Source: SB11 sp965249955
GTDB lineage: Bacteria > Bacteroidota > Bacteroidia > UBA8524
Length of the DNA: 64,000 nt
Direction of reading: 5' to 3'
Assembly (NCBI GenBank): GCA_965249955.1
Contig: OZ252261.1
Coordinates: 62,001-126,000, forward strand
Shown here: in pieces, positions 62,943 to 64,000 of the stretch
How the letters are laid out: the number at the start of each line of letters is the position of its first letter
Numbering within the stretch: position 1 is the first letter of the stretch
Translations under genes and position numbers: made by a program
The notes under the pieces: generated by a model
Told to the model about the DNA's origin: nothing
What the model saw: the letters and a program-made list of their open reading frames with translations, nothing else
Database searches by the model: none

Positions 62943-64000
62943 ATGCGTTTTAATAACTTTCGTCTACTTTTTATACTACTTATAACTATTTCAATAGCAT
63001 TTGGTTGTAAAAAAACCCATAGCAAAACACCTGTAAAAAAAGATTATACCACACAAGCTGTAATTGAGGTAGAAGAAAACGAAGTGAGTTTACTTTTTAT
63101 TGGCGATATAATGCAACATGGCCCTCAAATCAGAGCTGCCTATATTGATAGTTTAGATACTTACGATTACTCCTCTTGCTTTGCCCCCATTGCTCCTATT
63201 GCACAGGCTAATGATTTTACTATTGCTAATCTTGAGCTTACACTTGCAGGCGAACCTTTTAGTGGTTACCCCCAGTTTAGTGCTCCCGACCAATTGGCTA
63301 ATGCCATAAAAAATGCAGGAATACGCTATTTAGTAACTGCAAATAACCACAGTTGCGATAGGCATAAAAAAGGGATTGAACGCACCATTTATGTTTTAGA
63401 TAGTTTGGGTATACCCCATACAGGTACTTTTACAGATGAAGCAAACCGAGCAAAAAACAATATTCTTTGGCTTGAGAAAAATGGCATAAAGATAGCCCTG
63501 CTAAACTATACGTATGGAACCAACGGCATCCCTGCCCCTTCGCCAACTATTGTAAATATTATTGATTCAGTAACTATAAAGGCTGATATTGAGGCTGCAC
63601 AACAACTAAACCCAGATAAAATTATTGTTTTTACCCACTGGGGTGACGAATACCAAATGCTTCCCAATGCTTTCCAAAAACTATATGCCAACTTGTGCAT
63701 AAAGTATGGTGCTGACTATGTAATAGGCTCTCACCCCCATGTATTGCAACCAATGGAACGTTTTTACGATAGTAGCCGCCAAAAAGAAAACGTGGTGGTA
63801 TACTCGCTGGGTAATTTTGTGAGCAACCAACGCGAGCGCTATAAAGATGGTGGTGCTATGTTTAAAATGGTTTTACAAAAAAACCAAACAGGCACGCAAA
63901 TTAAACAAGCAGGTTATTTTCTTACTTGGGTTGATAAAACTACTACTAATGGTAAAAACAGTTATGCCATTTACCCAGTAGACCAATACCAAAACGATAG
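62943..64000 (+). CDS. CapA-like metallophosphatase lipoprotein, 3' truncated by window
   Basis: The first 352 residues of a lipoprotein, running off the window end. The lipobox is AFGC with Cys22. The rest matches the PGA_cap/CapA metallophosphatase-like domain: LFIGDIMQHGPQ, NLELTLAG, TANNHSCDRHKKGI, VFTHWGDEYQ, GSHPHVLQP and VYSLGNFVSNQR, in order. Family members act in poly-gamma-glutamate capsule assembly or as related membrane hydrolases. Divergent from the large PKD protein, 83 bases apart. ATG start at 62943. The whole domain is visible, although the stop is not. Confidence 0.88.
   Translation, partial: MRFNNFRLLFILLITISIAFGCKKTHSKTPVKKDYTTQAVIEVEENEVSLLFIGDIMQHGPQIRAAYIDSLDTYDYSSCFAPIAPIAQANDFTIANLELTLAGEPFSGYPQFSAPDQLANAIKNAGIRYLVTANNHSCDRHKKGIERTIYVLDSLGIPHTGTFTDEANRAKNNILWLEKNGIKIALLNYTYGTNGIPAPSPTIVNIIDSVTIKADIEAAQQLNPDKIIVFTHWGDEYQMLPNAFQKLYANLCIKYGADYVIGSHPHVLQPMERFYDSSRQKENVVVYSLGNFVSNQRERYKDGGAMFKMVLQKNQTGTQIKQAGYFLTWVDKTTTNGKNSYAIYPVDQYQND

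Overview
The window is 64 kb of AT-rich, gene-dense DNA from a member of the Bacteroidota. Four independent signs point there. Four secreted proteins carry type IX secretion sorting domains, two of type A and two of the gliding-motility (CHU_C, type B) kind. TAnnTTTG promoter -7 boxes lie just ahead of many genes. The nif3-zinc ribbon and rbfA-FtsX permease pairs have a Bacteroidota look. DnaE has a DnaQ-like exonuclease fused at its N-terminus. Tryptophan 2,3-dioxygenase suggests an oxygen-using organism. I cannot name a genus. There are no rRNA or tRNA genes, CRISPR arrays, transposases or phage genes that I can see.

Layout. 1-355: gene-free, with a duplicated degenerate repeat. 356-8036 (minus): TPR protein, zinc-ribbon coiled coil, Nif3 protein, and a 1421-aa type B secreted protein. 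8180-13516 (plus): yidC, a DUF3817 protein, an RlmI-type methyltransferase, a putative surface barrel and a membrane-anchored coiled-coil protein. 13614-16879 (minus): secreted metalloprotease and LysE exporter. 17015-23476 (plus): rbfA, a methyltransferase, an FtsX/LolE permease, pth, a TSUP permease, a CPBP protease and two SDR enzymes. 23491-28358: a phospholipase D-type enzyme and a crotonase (both minus) separated by a plus-strand module (SDR, AraC regulator, membrane protein) bracketed by near-identical 50-bp direct repeats. 28447-30487 (minus): ZIP transporter, PAP2 phosphatase and methyltransferase, all overlapping. 30621-35952: a small secreted protein, tryptophan dioxygenase, rfbC, a second membrane coiled-coil protein, a type A secreted protein and a peroxiredoxin. 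36054-39200 (plus): potassium channel, DltA-like adenylating enzyme and GNAT. 39277-41734: divergent arginine decarboxylase and arginase. 41811-44407: lipoprotein, membrane protein and CPBP protease. 44572-48810: dnaE. 49193-51373 (minus): GT9 glycosyltransferase and two tandem unknown paralogs. 51447-54387 (plus): murB, lipid kinase, SUI1 protein and nitroreductase. 54415-64000: queA, RidA protein, lipoprotein, GT4, FtsB/DivIC protein, phosphodiester glycosidase, a 1260-aa type B secreted protein and the start of a CapA-like lipoprotein.

How the genes fit together. Most of the window is chromosomal housekeeping: membrane insertion, ribosome maturation, peptidyl-tRNA recycling, replication, murein precursor synthesis, queuosine and division. 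Scattered among it are envelope and secretion cargo genes. Arginine meets two opposed enzymes at one divergent promoter region. Tryptophan dioxygenase and a 2-aminomuconate deaminase-like RidA protein may belong to one degradation route. The clearest accessory pieces are the repeat-bracketed SDR/AraC module, the tandem unknown pair at 50375-51373 and the adenylation-GNAT pair. No complete new defence or secretion system is visible; the best leads are listed as findings.
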